Assembly (NCBI GenBank): GCA_002029295.1
Contig: MZGW01000010.1
Span: 1-64,000 of the forward strand
From: Alkalithermobacter paradoxus
Lineage (GTDB): Bacteria; Bacillota; Clostridia; Peptostreptococcales; Peptostreptococcaceae
Direction: 5' to 3'
DNA length: 64,000 nucleotides
The position numbers and the translations under genes are program-made. Positions 52,056 through 59,949 of the stretch are shown one piece after another (position 1 is the first letter of the stretch; every line of letters begins with the position of its first letter). The notes under the pieces are model-generated. The model ran no database searches, was not told the DNA's origin, and saw only the letters and a program-made list of their open reading frames with translations.

Positions 52056-52739
52056 TCACCTTCTCCTTAGTATCTCTTCTCCAATATATAAATCTTCCCC
52101 TGTAGTTATTTTTATATTTTCGTAACTTCCAAACAACATCTTAACTTTATATCCATATCTTTCTACAATCATAGAATCATCTGTTCCGTAGTAATTATCC
52201 TTATATGCATTGTTATATGCTTCTTTTATTATATTGACATGAAATGACTGCGGAGTTTGAACAGACCACAAAAGATTTCTATGAGGAGTGTCTTTTACGT
52301 ACTCATTTTCATCTACTATCTTTATAGTATCTTTGACAGGAACTCCAACAACTACTGCTTTTTTATCTTTTGTTTCTCGTATAACATCATTTATTATATT
52401 ATCACTTATAAATGGCCTTGCACCATCATGAATTAATACAATCTCAGAGTTATCACTTAAGAGTTTTAGTCCATTATATACAGAATCTTGCCTTTCTTTT
52501 CCACCGTAAGCTATCTTTATATTTTTACTAAATTTATATTTATTCAGGATATTACTTTTAAAATATTCTTCTTCATCTTTTGATATAACAACTATTATCT
52601 CATTTATATTAGTATTGTTGTCAAAGGCTGATATAGTGTAATAGATTATCTCCTTATCCATTAGCTTTATATACTGCTTATTTATATCTTTATTCATTCT
52701 TTTTCCTTTTCCTGCTGCAACTATTATAGCACTATTCAT
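52056..52739 (-). CDS. ispD: 2-C-methyl-D-erythritol 4-phosphate cytidylyltransferase
   Basis: IspD has 227 aa with the nucleotide-binding [19 protein letters not shown] (residues about 8-26), IHDGARPF and VKDT motifs. Transfers CMP to MEP. Several AT-driven Lys/Ile/Asn substitutions, but motifs are intact. Confidence 0.96.
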   Translation of the reverse strand: MNSAIIVAAGKGKRMNKDINKQYIKLMDKEIIYYTISAFDNNTNINEIIVVISKDEEEYFKSNILNKYKFSKNIKIAYGGKERQDSVYNGLKLLSDNSEIVLIHDGARPFISDNIINDVIRETKDKKAVVVGVPVKDTIKIVDENEYVKDTPHRNLLWSVQTPQSFHVNIIKEAYNNAYKDNYYGTDDSMIVERYGYKVKMLFGSYENIKITTGEDLYIGEEILRRR

Positions 52740-52765
52740 ATAACCACCTCTTTGTAATTATACTA

Positions 52766-53314
52766 CTAAAATATATCAACCAAAAGAGAATATCCATTTA
52801 ATACTTTCACTTTTGCTTTCAATTTGCCTCTAACAGATAAATCTTCAAGTCTTCTCCCAGTATTTTCTGGAACAAAATATTTATCTAGATTATAACTTAG
52901 AAAAGCACCTTTAAGCTCAGGTTTATCCTTTGTATCTTCATAATTCCATATAGGATATTGATATCTAGCATTTAAAAATAACTTATTCTTGGGCTTTTCG
53001 AATGTTACATAATCAACTTCATAAAAATCACCTTTTTTTACTAAGACAGTATAAAGTTTTTTATTTCTCATCGTATGCCAGTTAATGTCATCTATATTTC
53101 TAAATTCTGCTGGAAGCTTATCTAAATCTACTTCATTTATTTTATAATTTAGTACAACATGATCCCCTCTAAACACATCTCTAGGATCATAAGGCATAGT
53201 TTCTATTACTATTTCTACTCCATTTAGATACGTATTAAGAGGAGTTATAGTCATGGAAACTAGTATTATTATAGGTAAAATACCCACTAAAATATATCTT
53301 TTAATATTACTCAA
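52766..53314 (-). CDS. GDYXXLXY-domain membrane protein
   Basis: This 182-aa protein has an N-terminal hydrophobic segment (LVGILPIIILVSMTI) and the sequence RGDHVVLNYKI that fits the family pattern G-D-x-V-x-L-x-Y, repeated weakly as a YXXXXFE stretch. Family members are extracytoplasmic and mostly partnered with DUF2157 membrane proteins, as here, with an 8-nt overlap. Function unknown. Confidence 0.8.
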   Translation of the reverse strand: MSNIKRYILVGILPIIILVSMTITPLNTYLNGVEIVIETMPYDPRDVFRGDHVVLNYKINEVDLDKLPAEFRNIDDINWHTMRNKKLYTVLVKKGDFYEVDYVTFEKPKNKLFLNARYQYPIWNYEDTKDKPELKGAFLSYNLDKYFVPENTGRRLEDLSVRGKLKAKVKVLNGYSLLVDIF

Positions 53315-54380
53315 CTAAATCTCCTCCCTTTTTTCTCATTCTCTCAAAATAATTTCCAAAAGCTAAAAGAATAACCCCTCCAATTATGAAGAATATGGAT
53401 TTAGGTAAAAAGTCGTATAATGTATCAAAATAGTATCTAAGTATTGTAGCACATATAAATACTATAGATAGTAAACTTCCACTTTTAGCTAGTGTTAGCA
53501 TAAATCCTACAAATACAATAGCAAATGCTATACTTATAGCTTTTCCATTCGAAAATATATCAAATCTTGACCATATATATGGACTAGTTAGAGCAAGACC
53601 ACTTATTCCAAGTACTATAATTCCTTGTAGTTTAAATATAAATCTATTTAATCTTATATTGCCATAGTACATGTATGTTCCAACTCCGAAAAATATCCAT
53701 GTTACATACAAATCATCTACATTGTATTTTTTCAAAAAGTATAGGATTGAGTTTAATAGTATAAGGTTATTAAAAAACGTACCTATTTTGAAATTGTCAA
53801 AGTATATATTTAGATAATACATCAAAGGAATTATTAGAATTATCAAATACGGTATATCATAAAAATTAAAATGTCCATTTAAATACACTAAGAATAATAT
53901 GTGAGAGAATATAAATATGATCTCTTCTTTAAAAAGCAGTGCACATGGAAGTATACCTATTCCCCACAATAAAAATGCATTTGGAAAATCTCCACCATAA
54001 TTAAAAATTTGACCCACTAAGAATATACCAGCACCATATATCATTATTCCTAAGTACAATAAACTTTTGCTTGTTTTAGGATATTCTTTTAGCAGTTTAA
54101 AGCTAGCTCCATTAACTCCTATATACATTCCTATTATTATCAGGAATTTGCTTATTTTATTTATTTTATCCCAGTTACTAGCTATAAAACTAAGAACTCC
54201 AAGACCTACAAGTATAGCTCCTATAACAAGTACTATCTTTACAAAATTAATGCGTGCTAGTGCATACTGGCTAAGTATTTCATTTTTTTGATCTGAAGTT
54301 ATTATATTTTGTTTCTTATGAAACTCAAGTTCATCTTCTAAAAAATTAAACTGACTTTTACTTACTATTCTTTTTTTCAT
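53307..54380 (-). CDS. DUF2157-family integral membrane protein
   Basis: This protein has 357 aa from the ATG at 54380 (MKKRIVSKSQFNFLEDELEF), preceded by AAAAGGGGTGAAATT. The N-terminal ~50 residues are soluble and contain the DUF2157 start (ITSDQKNEILSQYALARINF), followed by about ten or more hydrophobic helices. The family's role is unknown. It is in one cassette with an upstream XRE regulator and the downstream GDYXXLXY protein. Confidence 0.82.
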   Translation of the reverse strand: MKKRIVSKSQFNFLEDELEFHKKQNIITSDQKNEILSQYALARINFVKIVLVIGAILVGLGVLSFIASNWDKINKISKFLIIIGMYIGVNGASFKLLKEYPKTSKSLLYLGIMIYGAGIFLVGQIFNYGGDFPNAFLLWGIGILPCALLFKEEIIFIFSHILFLVYLNGHFNFYDIPYLIILIIPLMYYLNIYFDNFKIGTFFNNLILLNSILYFLKKYNVDDLYVTWIFFGVGTYMYYGNIRLNRFIFKLQGIIVLGISGLALTSPYIWSRFDIFSNGKAISIAFAIVFVGFMLTLAKSGSLLSIVFICATILRYYFDTLYDFLPKSIFFIIGGVILLAFGNYFERMRKKGGDLVE

Positions 54381-54393
54381 AATTTCACCCCTT

Positions 54394-54849
54394 TTAATTT
54401 TCATTTATAAGAATTTCGAATTTCTTATCTATATAGTCTTTGTCAAAAGAGCTGTACCATCTGTTGTTTTTATCATCTACTATTCTGTAGTGAGAACTTA
54501 TTATGTTCTGTTGAATCTTAAATCCATTCATAGATTTTATTTCTTTCCACCATACTTTACCTCCCATAGTTTTATTTTTAGGAAAATATAACTTTCCTAG
54601 TGCTACTATTTGTATGAATTTTACAGGATCTTCTCCAAAACTCATCTTCAGTATTTCACTATCCCTAAACAAAGTGCATACAGCTATACACGCTGTCCAA
54701 GATAGCTCACTTCTTTCTTTCTCTACCTGTATTAGTGTCTTTTTTGATATTCCTAGAAGTTCTGATAATTTATCTTGAGAATAATCATACTCTGCTCTTA
54801 TTAACTTTAGTTTCCTAGATATTATATTTATTACTTCCTCTTTATTCAT
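54394..54849 (-). CDS. XRE-family transcriptional regulator
   Basis: A 151-aa protein with an N-terminal helix-turn-helix (residues about 10-60: RAEYDYSQDKLSELLGISKK, TLIQVEKERSEL) and a C-terminal domain of unknown type ending KKFEILINEN. The C-terminal half (KVWWKEIKSMNGFKIQQNI ... HYRIVDDKNNRWYSSFD) is tryptophan- and tyrosine-rich and may sense a ligand. A 34-bp palindrome overlaps its promoter, so it probably controls itself and the two membrane genes that follow by 13 nt. Confidence 0.85.
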   Translation of the reverse strand: MNKEEVINIISRKLKLIRAEYDYSQDKLSELLGISKKTLIQVEKERSELSWTACIAVCTLFRDSEILKMSFGEDPVKFIQIVALGKLYFPKNKTMGGKVWWKEIKSMNGFKIQQNIISSHYRIVDDKNNRWYSSFDKDYIDKKFEILINEN

Positions 54850-54869
54850 CTAATCACTCCAGTACCTAT

Positions 54870-54903
54870 TAACATTATAGTGTAATTTTACACCATAATG
54901 TTA
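54870..54903 (-). promoter_or_regulatory. Operator palindrome overlapping the XRE regulator promoter
   Basis: Two 16-bp arms, TAACATTATAGTGTAA and its complement TTACACCATAATGTTA, with one mismatch, are separated by 2 bp. The inner arm holds a TATAAT -10 (54873-54878 on the minus strand) 23 nt before the start codon. It is too AT-rich and ends too far from a T-run to be a terminator. Interpretation as the binding site of the adjacent regulator is inference. Confidence 0.75.
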
Positions 54904-54943
54904 CTTATTTCAATTTTTATTTAATATTATACTGAAAATTTTC

Positions 54944-55056
54944 AAAAAAGTCTTTCTTTGAAAGATTTTAAAGGTAGACTTTTTTGAAATTCATAACGGA
55001 AATTATAAATTATCCCCAACTCAAAAAGTTTATAATTTCCTATTCATTATAAAAAA
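54944..55056 (+). repeat. 113-bp two-hairpin dispersed repeat, copy A
   Basis: This non-coding element matches 63145-63257 at 105 of 113 positions in the same orientation with no gaps. It has two inverted repeats: AAAAGTCT/AGACTTTT (54946-54953 with 54976-54983) and a 12-bp stem GGAAATTATAAA/TTTATAATTTCC (54998-55009 with 55029-55040). It ends in A-runs at both sides. It sits between the regulator promoter and the yacL terminator. No protein is encoded. Confidence 0.88.
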
Positions 55057-55088
55057 AGAACTGTTGATAAAAATATCAACAGTTCTTA
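55057..55088 (-). terminator. Terminator of yacL
   Basis: Stem AAGAACTGTTGATA/TATCAACAGTTCTT overlapping the yacL stop codon, followed on the minus strand by TTTTTTTAT. Strong rho-independent terminator. Confidence 0.88.
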
Positions 55089-56186
55089 GATAGATTTTTC
55101 TGTGGCCATCTTAGGTCTTGCAAATATCATTCTTCCTGCAGCAGTTTGAAGAACAGAAGTTACTAATACATCTATAGTATCTCCTATATATTTTCTTCCA
55201 CCATCTACTACAATCATAGTTCCATCATCTAGGTAAGCTACTCCCTGACCTAACTCTTTACCGTCTTTTATTATTTGAACTATCATTTCTTCTCCAGGTA
55301 TAACTACTGGTTTTATCGCATTAGCAAGCTCGTTTATGTTTAAAACTTCTACTCCATGGAACTGAGCTACTTTGTTTAGATTATAATCATTTGTTACTAC
55401 TTTACCTTCTATTAATTGTGCTAATTTAAGAAGCTTACTATCAACTTCAGCGATATCCTCAAAGTCTTTTTCGTATATCTCTACCTCAATATCTATTTCT
55501 TTTTGTATTTTATTTAAAATATCAAGTCCTCTTCTTCCTCTAACTCTCTTTAAATCATCTGCCGAATCTGCTATATGTCTTAATTCTTCTAGCACGAAAT
55601 TAGGAATTACAAGTTTTCCTTCAACAAATCCCGTTTTACATATGTCAGCTATTCTTCCATCTATTATTACACTTGTATCTAAAACTTTTGGTGATGGTTT
55701 AGTTACTTTCTTTGATGACTTATCTTTTGGATTTGATATTTTGAGAAGTGAACCTATATTAAATAGTTCTTCTCTGTTTTTCAAAGCTACATGAACTCCT
55801 ATATATCCCATAAAGATATATACTATTATAGAAATAATCGATCCAACTATTGGAACTGGAATCTGAATAAGAAGCTGACTTATCAAATATGCTATAATTA
55901 ACCCTATCGTAAGTCCTATAGATCCTATAAGTATCTCTATAGGTGGTATTTTTGATAATTCACCATCTACCCAATTTGCTAAGTTCCTACCCTCCTGCAA
56001 AATCCATGGAGAAATTAAATAAAATATAAGTCCTGTTATAATACCTGAAAGTGCTGCAGCTAAAACTTTGTATATACCTGGCCATAACAATAACTGCGGG
56101 AATATATTAAGCGAATAAAAATATATTGCAACACCAATAGTTATTCCCACCAAAGACATTAACGCTTTAATCATTTTATTTATCAT
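55086..56186 (-). CDS. PIN/TRAM-domain membrane protein YacL
   Basis: The protein has 366 aa from the ATG at 56186 (MINKMIKALMSLVGITIGVA), after GAGGGGGTGAAATA. Four hydrophobic segments fill residues about 8-135. The PIN domain starts at KVLDTSVIIDGRIADI (D170, D176) and a TRAM domain closes it (GQGVAYLDDGTMIVVDGGRK). YacL is conserved between disA/radA and ispD in Firmicutes; an RNase role is proposed from the PIN fold. Confidence 0.9.
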   Translation of the reverse strand: MINKMIKALMSLVGITIGVAIYFYSLNIFPQLLLWPGIYKVLAAALSGIITGLIFYLISPWILQEGRNLANWVDGELSKIPPIEILIGSIGLTIGLIIAYLISQLLIQIPVPIVGSIISIIVYIFMGYIGVHVALKNREELFNIGSLLKISNPKDKSSKKVTKPSPKVLDTSVIIDGRIADICKTGFVEGKLVIPNFVLEELRHIADSADDLKRVRGRRGLDILNKIQKEIDIEVEIYEKDFEDIAEVDSKLLKLAQLIEGKVVTNDYNLNKVAQFHGVEVLNINELANAIKPVVIPGEEMIVQIIKDGKELGQGVAYLDDGTMIVVDGGRKYIGDTIDVLVTSVLQTAAGRMIFARPKMATEKSI

Positions 56187-56229
56187 TATTTCACCCCCTC
56201 TAATAGTATTATTATCCATATTTTTTTAT

Positions 56230-56712
56230 TTAATCAATATTTACCCACATTTCTATTAAATTCTTAATCTCTTGAGTATCTTTATCTAAAACTAATGATA
56301 ACTCACTAGATATCATGTCTTTTGCCTCACTTAGCATTTTCTTTTCCCCTGCTGATAAACCCTTTTTTCTATCCTGAGCTATCAAATCTCTTACAACTAT
56401 AGCAATTTCATATATGTCTCCTGTTTTTATTTTATCCATGTTATCTCTATATCTTTTGTTCCACTTTTCTTCTATGTCTATATTTTCATGTTTTAATATA
56501 GATATTATTTCGTCAACTTGATTTTCGTCTATAATATATCTTATCCCTAATTTACATATATTGTCAATAGGAATACTTATCTCTATCTGAGATATAATCA
56601 TGTTTATAATATAGTATTTTTTTCTTTCTCCTAATACCTGTTTTTCTTCTATAGACTCTATTATTCCAGCCCCATACATAGGGTATATTATCTTATCTCC
56701 AATGCTAAACAT
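56230..56712 (-). CDS. CarD-family transcription regulator
   Basis: This 160-aa protein begins MFSIGDKIIYPMYGAGIIES, the RNA polymerase-interacting CarD/CdnL Tudor-like domain, followed by an all-helical C-terminal part (about 70-160). CarD proteins bind the beta subunit and stabilise open promoter complexes. Next to yacL as in Bacillus and Clostridia (where it is often called ydeB/carD). Has a well-formed promoter. Confidence 0.9.
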   Translation of the reverse strand: MFSIGDKIIYPMYGAGIIESIEEKQVLGERKKYYIINMIISQIEISIPIDNICKLGIRYIIDENQVDEIISILKHENIDIEEKWNKRYRDNMDKIKTGDIYEIAIVVRDLIAQDRKKGLSAGEKKMLSEAKDMISSELSLVLDKDTQEIKNLIEMWVNID

Positions 56713-56743
56713 ATTTTCTCCCCCTTTTGAATCGTATTATTCT

Positions 56744-56772
56744 AGTATATATCAAATTTTATACTAAGTCAA
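56744..56772 (-). promoter_or_regulatory. carD promoter
   Basis: On the minus strand TTGACT (56767-56772), 17-nt spacer and TATACT (56744-56749), about 30 nt before the start. A second TTGACA with a TAAAAT at 18-nt spacing lies just upstream (56786-56815), so there may be two tandem promoters. Confidence 0.7.
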
Positions 56773-56858
56773 ATTTAAAATTTATATTTTATCATATATA
56801 TTTATAATATGTCAATTGTAAATTCTTGTTTATATAGACTACTGTATTTTATATTTAA

Positions 56859-56887
56859 TTGACTAGAAAAGATTTTCCTATTATAAT
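56859..56887 (+). promoter_or_regulatory. Promoter of the MazG-like gene
   Basis: TTGACT (56859-56864), 17-nt spacer and TATAAT (56882-56887) on the plus strand. The -10 is only 18 nt upstream of the start codon, so the 5' untranslated leader would be about 10 nt, just covering the GAGGTG site. Confidence 0.75.
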
Positions 56888-56905
56888 TATTTATGAGGTG
56901 ATATG

Positions 56906-57301
56906 ATGGATAATTTTGATTTTTCAAAATTTAAAGACAGTGTAAGTGAATCTTTAATAAGACATAAGAGTATATTAGATGTGATAACTAAGTTACAAGA
57001 GACTAATTCTAAGATAAATAGAGCTGTAGTAAAGTCTGTTACTAGTTGTGGATGTATAGAAATAGATTGCAAAAAACAAAATCTTCCTGATAATATAACA
57101 TTTGGTGAGATTTCTGAGTATATGGATAATCACATAAGAGGATCTTTATGTGATATTTGCAAAGAAAAGATAGAGCAAGAATTGGGAGATCATATGTTTT
57201 ATATAGTTTCTTTATGTAATTCATTAGGTATAGACCTTGAAGATGTTCTAAAAAAGGAGTATAGAAAGATAAATACTCTTGGAAAATATAGCTTATTTTA
57301 A
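56906..57301 (+). CDS. MazG-like helical protein with cysteine pairs
   Basis: This protein has 131 aa from the ATG at 56906 (another ATG at 56903 is 2 nt after GAGGTG, too close). The C-terminal half has the MazG pattern: GEISEYMDNHI then IEQELGDHMFYIVSLCNSLG (E90, E92, D95), ending LGKYSL. Cysteines at C48, C50, C55, C82 and C85 (CGC and CDIC) are unusual for MazG and could bind metal. Homologues next to disA/radA in Clostridia are annotated DUF1573 or hypothetical. A nucleotide pyrophosphatase role is only inferred. It is one of two plus-strand genes here. Confidence 0.8.
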   Translation: MDNFDFSKFKDSVSESLIRHKSILDVITKLQETNSKINRAVVKSVTSCGCIEIDCKKQNLPDNITFGEISEYMDNHIRGSLCDICKEKIEQELGDHMFYIVSLCNSLGIDLEDVLKKEYRKINTLGKYSLF

Positions 57302-57303
57302 AG

Positions 57304-57327
57304 AAAAGGGCAATTGTTTGCCCTTTT
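57304..57327. terminator. Bidirectional terminator between the MazG-like gene and disA
   Basis: AAAAGGGCAA-TTGTTTGCCCTTTT is flanked by A-runs on the left and T-runs on the right, so it works on both strands. It lies between the two convergent stop codons. Confidence 0.85.
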
Positions 57328-58403
57328 TATATATGCCTATCTAGTAAAACCTGTTCTTGTCTTCTTCTTAATCCCTCTCTTATATATCTAGCTCTTATTT
57401 CTCCTATTCCTTCAACATCATCTAATTCATCAGTAGTTGCTTTTAGTATGTGTTGAAATTTTTCAAAGTGTGATGTTAAGTTTTCTATCACATGTATAGG
57501 CAATCTAGGAATTTGATTTAATATTCTATATCCATTAGGATGAACAGAAAAATCTAAATTATGGGCACTCCCTAGGTAACCTAATATTCTTATTATATTG
57601 TTTAAATCTAGAAGTTCTTCTGATGTGAATGTTCTTAGTATTTTCTTAAATTCATCATAATCTATTCCTTCATTTATATTATAATCCTTAAATACCCAAA
57701 TTCCATCTTCTTTTATATTGCCTACAAGTTCTTCTAACTGCATACTTACTAGTCTTCCTTCGTTTCCAAGTTCTATTATATACTTTTCTACTTCATTAAC
57801 TATCCTAAGAACCATTTCAATTCTTTGAATAACGGTTGCTACATCATATAAAGTTACTAAATCTTCGAATTCTAATGCACTTAAGTTTATCATAGCTTGA
57901 TCTAGCACTGCTTTATATTTTTCCAGTGTTTGAATAGCTTGGTTTGCTTTTGCTAGTATTTTAGATGTTTCTTGTATTACATATTTACTGTATCCTTTAT
58001 ACAAAGTTATTATATTTCTTCTTTGTGATATTGATATAACCATTTCTCCTGTTTGTCTTGCAACTCTCTCAGCAGTTCTATGTCTAATTCCTGTTTCAAA
58101 ACAAGGTATAGTTGAATTTGGTATTAACTGAGTATTAGCATAAAGTATTCTTTTAGCATCACTACTTAAAATAATGGCACCGTCCATTTTAGCTAGCTCG
58201 TATAAATATGCAGGTGAAAACTCACTGTTTATATTAAATCCTCCATCAACAATGTTCATTACCTCTTCACTATTACCAATTACTATTAATGCCCCTGTTT
58301 TAGCTCTTAATACGTTCTCTAGCCCTTCTCTTAAAGGAGTTCCTGGGGCTAATATCTTTAGATCATTTATCTTATTAGGGTCTTTCATAAAGTCCTCTCT
58401 CAT
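57327..58403 (-). CDS. disA: DNA integrity scanning protein DisA (diadenylate cyclase)
   Basis: DisA makes cyclic di-AMP and stops at DNA lesions or branches. It has 358 aa, starting MREDFMKDPNKINDLKILAP. The DAC catalytic motifs are D74-G75-A76 and R107-H108-R109. A central helical spine and a C-terminal HhH DNA-binding domain (VEGIGEIRARYIREGLRR) follow. Its start overlaps within 3 nt of radA's stop, as in Bacillus, where RadA and DisA interact. Confidence 0.97.
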   Translation of the reverse strand: MREDFMKDPNKINDLKILAPGTPLREGLENVLRAKTGALIVIGNSEEVMNIVDGGFNINSEFSPAYLYELAKMDGAIILSSDAKRILYANTQLIPNSTIPCFETGIRHRTAERVARQTGEMVISISQRRNIITLYKGYSKYVIQETSKILAKANQAIQTLEKYKAVLDQAMINLSALEFEDLVTLYDVATVIQRIEMVLRIVNEVEKYIIELGNEGRLVSMQLEELVGNIKEDGIWVFKDYNINEGIDYDEFKKILRTFTSEELLDLNNIIRILGYLGSAHNLDFSVHPNGYRILNQIPRLPIHVIENLTSHFEKFQHILKATTDELDDVEGIGEIRARYIREGLRRRQEQVLLDRHI

Positions 58404-58405
58404 AA

Positions 58406-59773
58406 CTATCCTCCTAATACTACATCTAATGCTTCTCTTATATTTTCTACTCCAAAAATCTTTATTCCATCTATCTTTTCTAGCCCAGCTAAGTTATTTT
58501 TAGGAATAACTATCTTTTTAAATCCTAATTTTTTACTTTCTAATATTCTCTTTTCTATAAAACTAACTCCTCTTATCTCTCCGGTAAGACCTACTTCTCC
58601 TATAACAACAGTATCTTGGTTTATTTCTATATTTCTAAACCCTGAAGCTATAGATACTATTATACCTAAATCCATGGCTGGTTCATTTAGTTTTATTCCT
58701 CCAACAACATTTATATACACATCTTGATTTTGAATTTGAAGTCCTACTCTTTTTTCAAGAACTGCCATGAGAAGATTTACTCTGTTGTAGTCAACTCCTG
58801 TAGCCATTCTTCTCGGTATACCAAAATTAGTTGGAGATACTAATGCCTGAAGCTCAACTAACATTGGTCTTGTTCCTTCGACTGTTGACACTACAACTGA
58901 CCCCGATACCCCTTTTGGCCTTTCTGAAATAAGAATCTTAGATGGGTTATCTATCTCTACAAGACCTAAGTCCCTCATTTCAAAAACTCCAAGCTCATTT
59001 GTAGATCCAAATCTATTCTTTACTGCTCTTATCATTCTATATGTGTTATATCTTTCACCTTCAAAATATATAACAGTATCTACCATGTGTTCTAATACTT
59101 TAGGACCTGCTAGTGAGCCCTCTTTGGTAACATGTCCTACTATAAATGTTGTTATCCCAAAGCTTTTAGCTATTTTCATAAATTTTGATGTTCCTTCTTT
59201 TATTTGACTTACACTTCCTGGAGCAGATGTAATTTCAGGACTAAATACTGTTTGTATAGAATCTACTATTATTACATCTGGTTTTAGGTTGTCTATCTGT
59301 TTTTCTATAATACTAAGATTGTTTTCAGGGAATATATACAGATTTTCACTATCTACGTTTAGCCTTTTTCCCCTCATTTTTATTTGCTGAGCAGATTCTT
59401 CTCCTGATATATATAGTACCTTTTTGCCGGTTTTAGCTATTTCATTAGACACTTGTATCAATAATGTTGACTTTCCTATCCCTGGATCTCCTCCTACAAG
59501 TATTAATGACCCATTTACTAGTCCTCCTCCTAGTACTCTGTCTAACTCTTTGATATTAGTAGAGAATCTAGGTTCTTCTACAACCTTAACTGAATTTATA
59601 GGTATTGGCTTATCATTTTCTTTATTTAATATAAAAAGGTCGTGCCTTGTTTTTTTTTCTTCTATTTCCTCTACGAAAGTATTCCACTTGTCACACTCTG
59701 GACATTTTCCCATCCACCTTAGTGATTCATATCCACAGTTTTGACATATATGTTTAGTTTTAACCTTGCTCAT
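58406..59773 (-). CDS. radA: DNA repair helicase-like protein RadA/Sms
   Basis: RadA has 455 aa: zinc finger C10, C13, C24, C27, RecA-like core with Walker A GGDPGIGKST (94-103), the KNRFG motif (in AVKNRFGSTNELG) and a Lon-like C-terminal domain with GIVVS-type strands (LGIIVSIASGFRNIEI). It assists branch migration in recombination. Upstream of it the usual ctsR-mcsA-mcsB-clpC are absent. Confidence 0.97.
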   Translation of the reverse strand: MSKVKTKHICQNCGYESLRWMGKCPECDKWNTFVEEIEEKKTRHDLFILNKENDKPIPINSVKVVEEPRFSTNIKELDRVLGGGLVNGSLILVGGDPGIGKSTLLIQVSNEIAKTGKKVLYISGEESAQQIKMRGKRLNVDSENLYIFPENNLSIIEKQIDNLKPDVIIVDSIQTVFSPEITSAPGSVSQIKEGTSKFMKIAKSFGITTFIVGHVTKEGSLAGPKVLEHMVDTVIYFEGERYNTYRMIRAVKNRFGSTNELGVFEMRDLGLVEIDNPSKILISERPKGVSGSVVVSTVEGTRPMLVELQALVSPTNFGIPRRMATGVDYNRVNLLMAVLEKRVGLQIQNQDVYINVVGGIKLNEPAMDLGIIVSIASGFRNIEINQDTVVIGEVGLTGEIRGVSFIEKRILESKKLGFKKIVIPKNNLAGLEKIDGIKIFGVENIREALDVVLGG

Positions 59774-59918
59774 TTTATCACCTGTTTTTAAATTTTATTT
59801 ACTATAATATTCTATCATAATCATAAACAAATTGGGGCTAACTAATCCCTATTTCTTCATATTTTTCCATTTATAATGTTATTCTTCCTGTAATTTCGAA
59901 ATTTATTTATATATAAGT

Positions 59919-59942
59919 AAAGGCGACTAATTAGTCGCCTTT
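59919..59942 (-). terminator. Terminator of the EF-G paralogue
   Basis: Stem AAAGGCGACTAA/TTAGTCGCCTTT, a perfect 12-bp palindrome 8 nt after the stop codon; minus strand continues TACTTATATA, a weak T-run. Confidence 0.75.
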
Positions 59943-59949
59943 GTTGTAT

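Noticed and set aside
56887..57072. Minus-strand frames under the MazG-like gene
   Set aside because: No ribosome-binding sites, and they oppose a gene with consensus promoter and recognisable domain.
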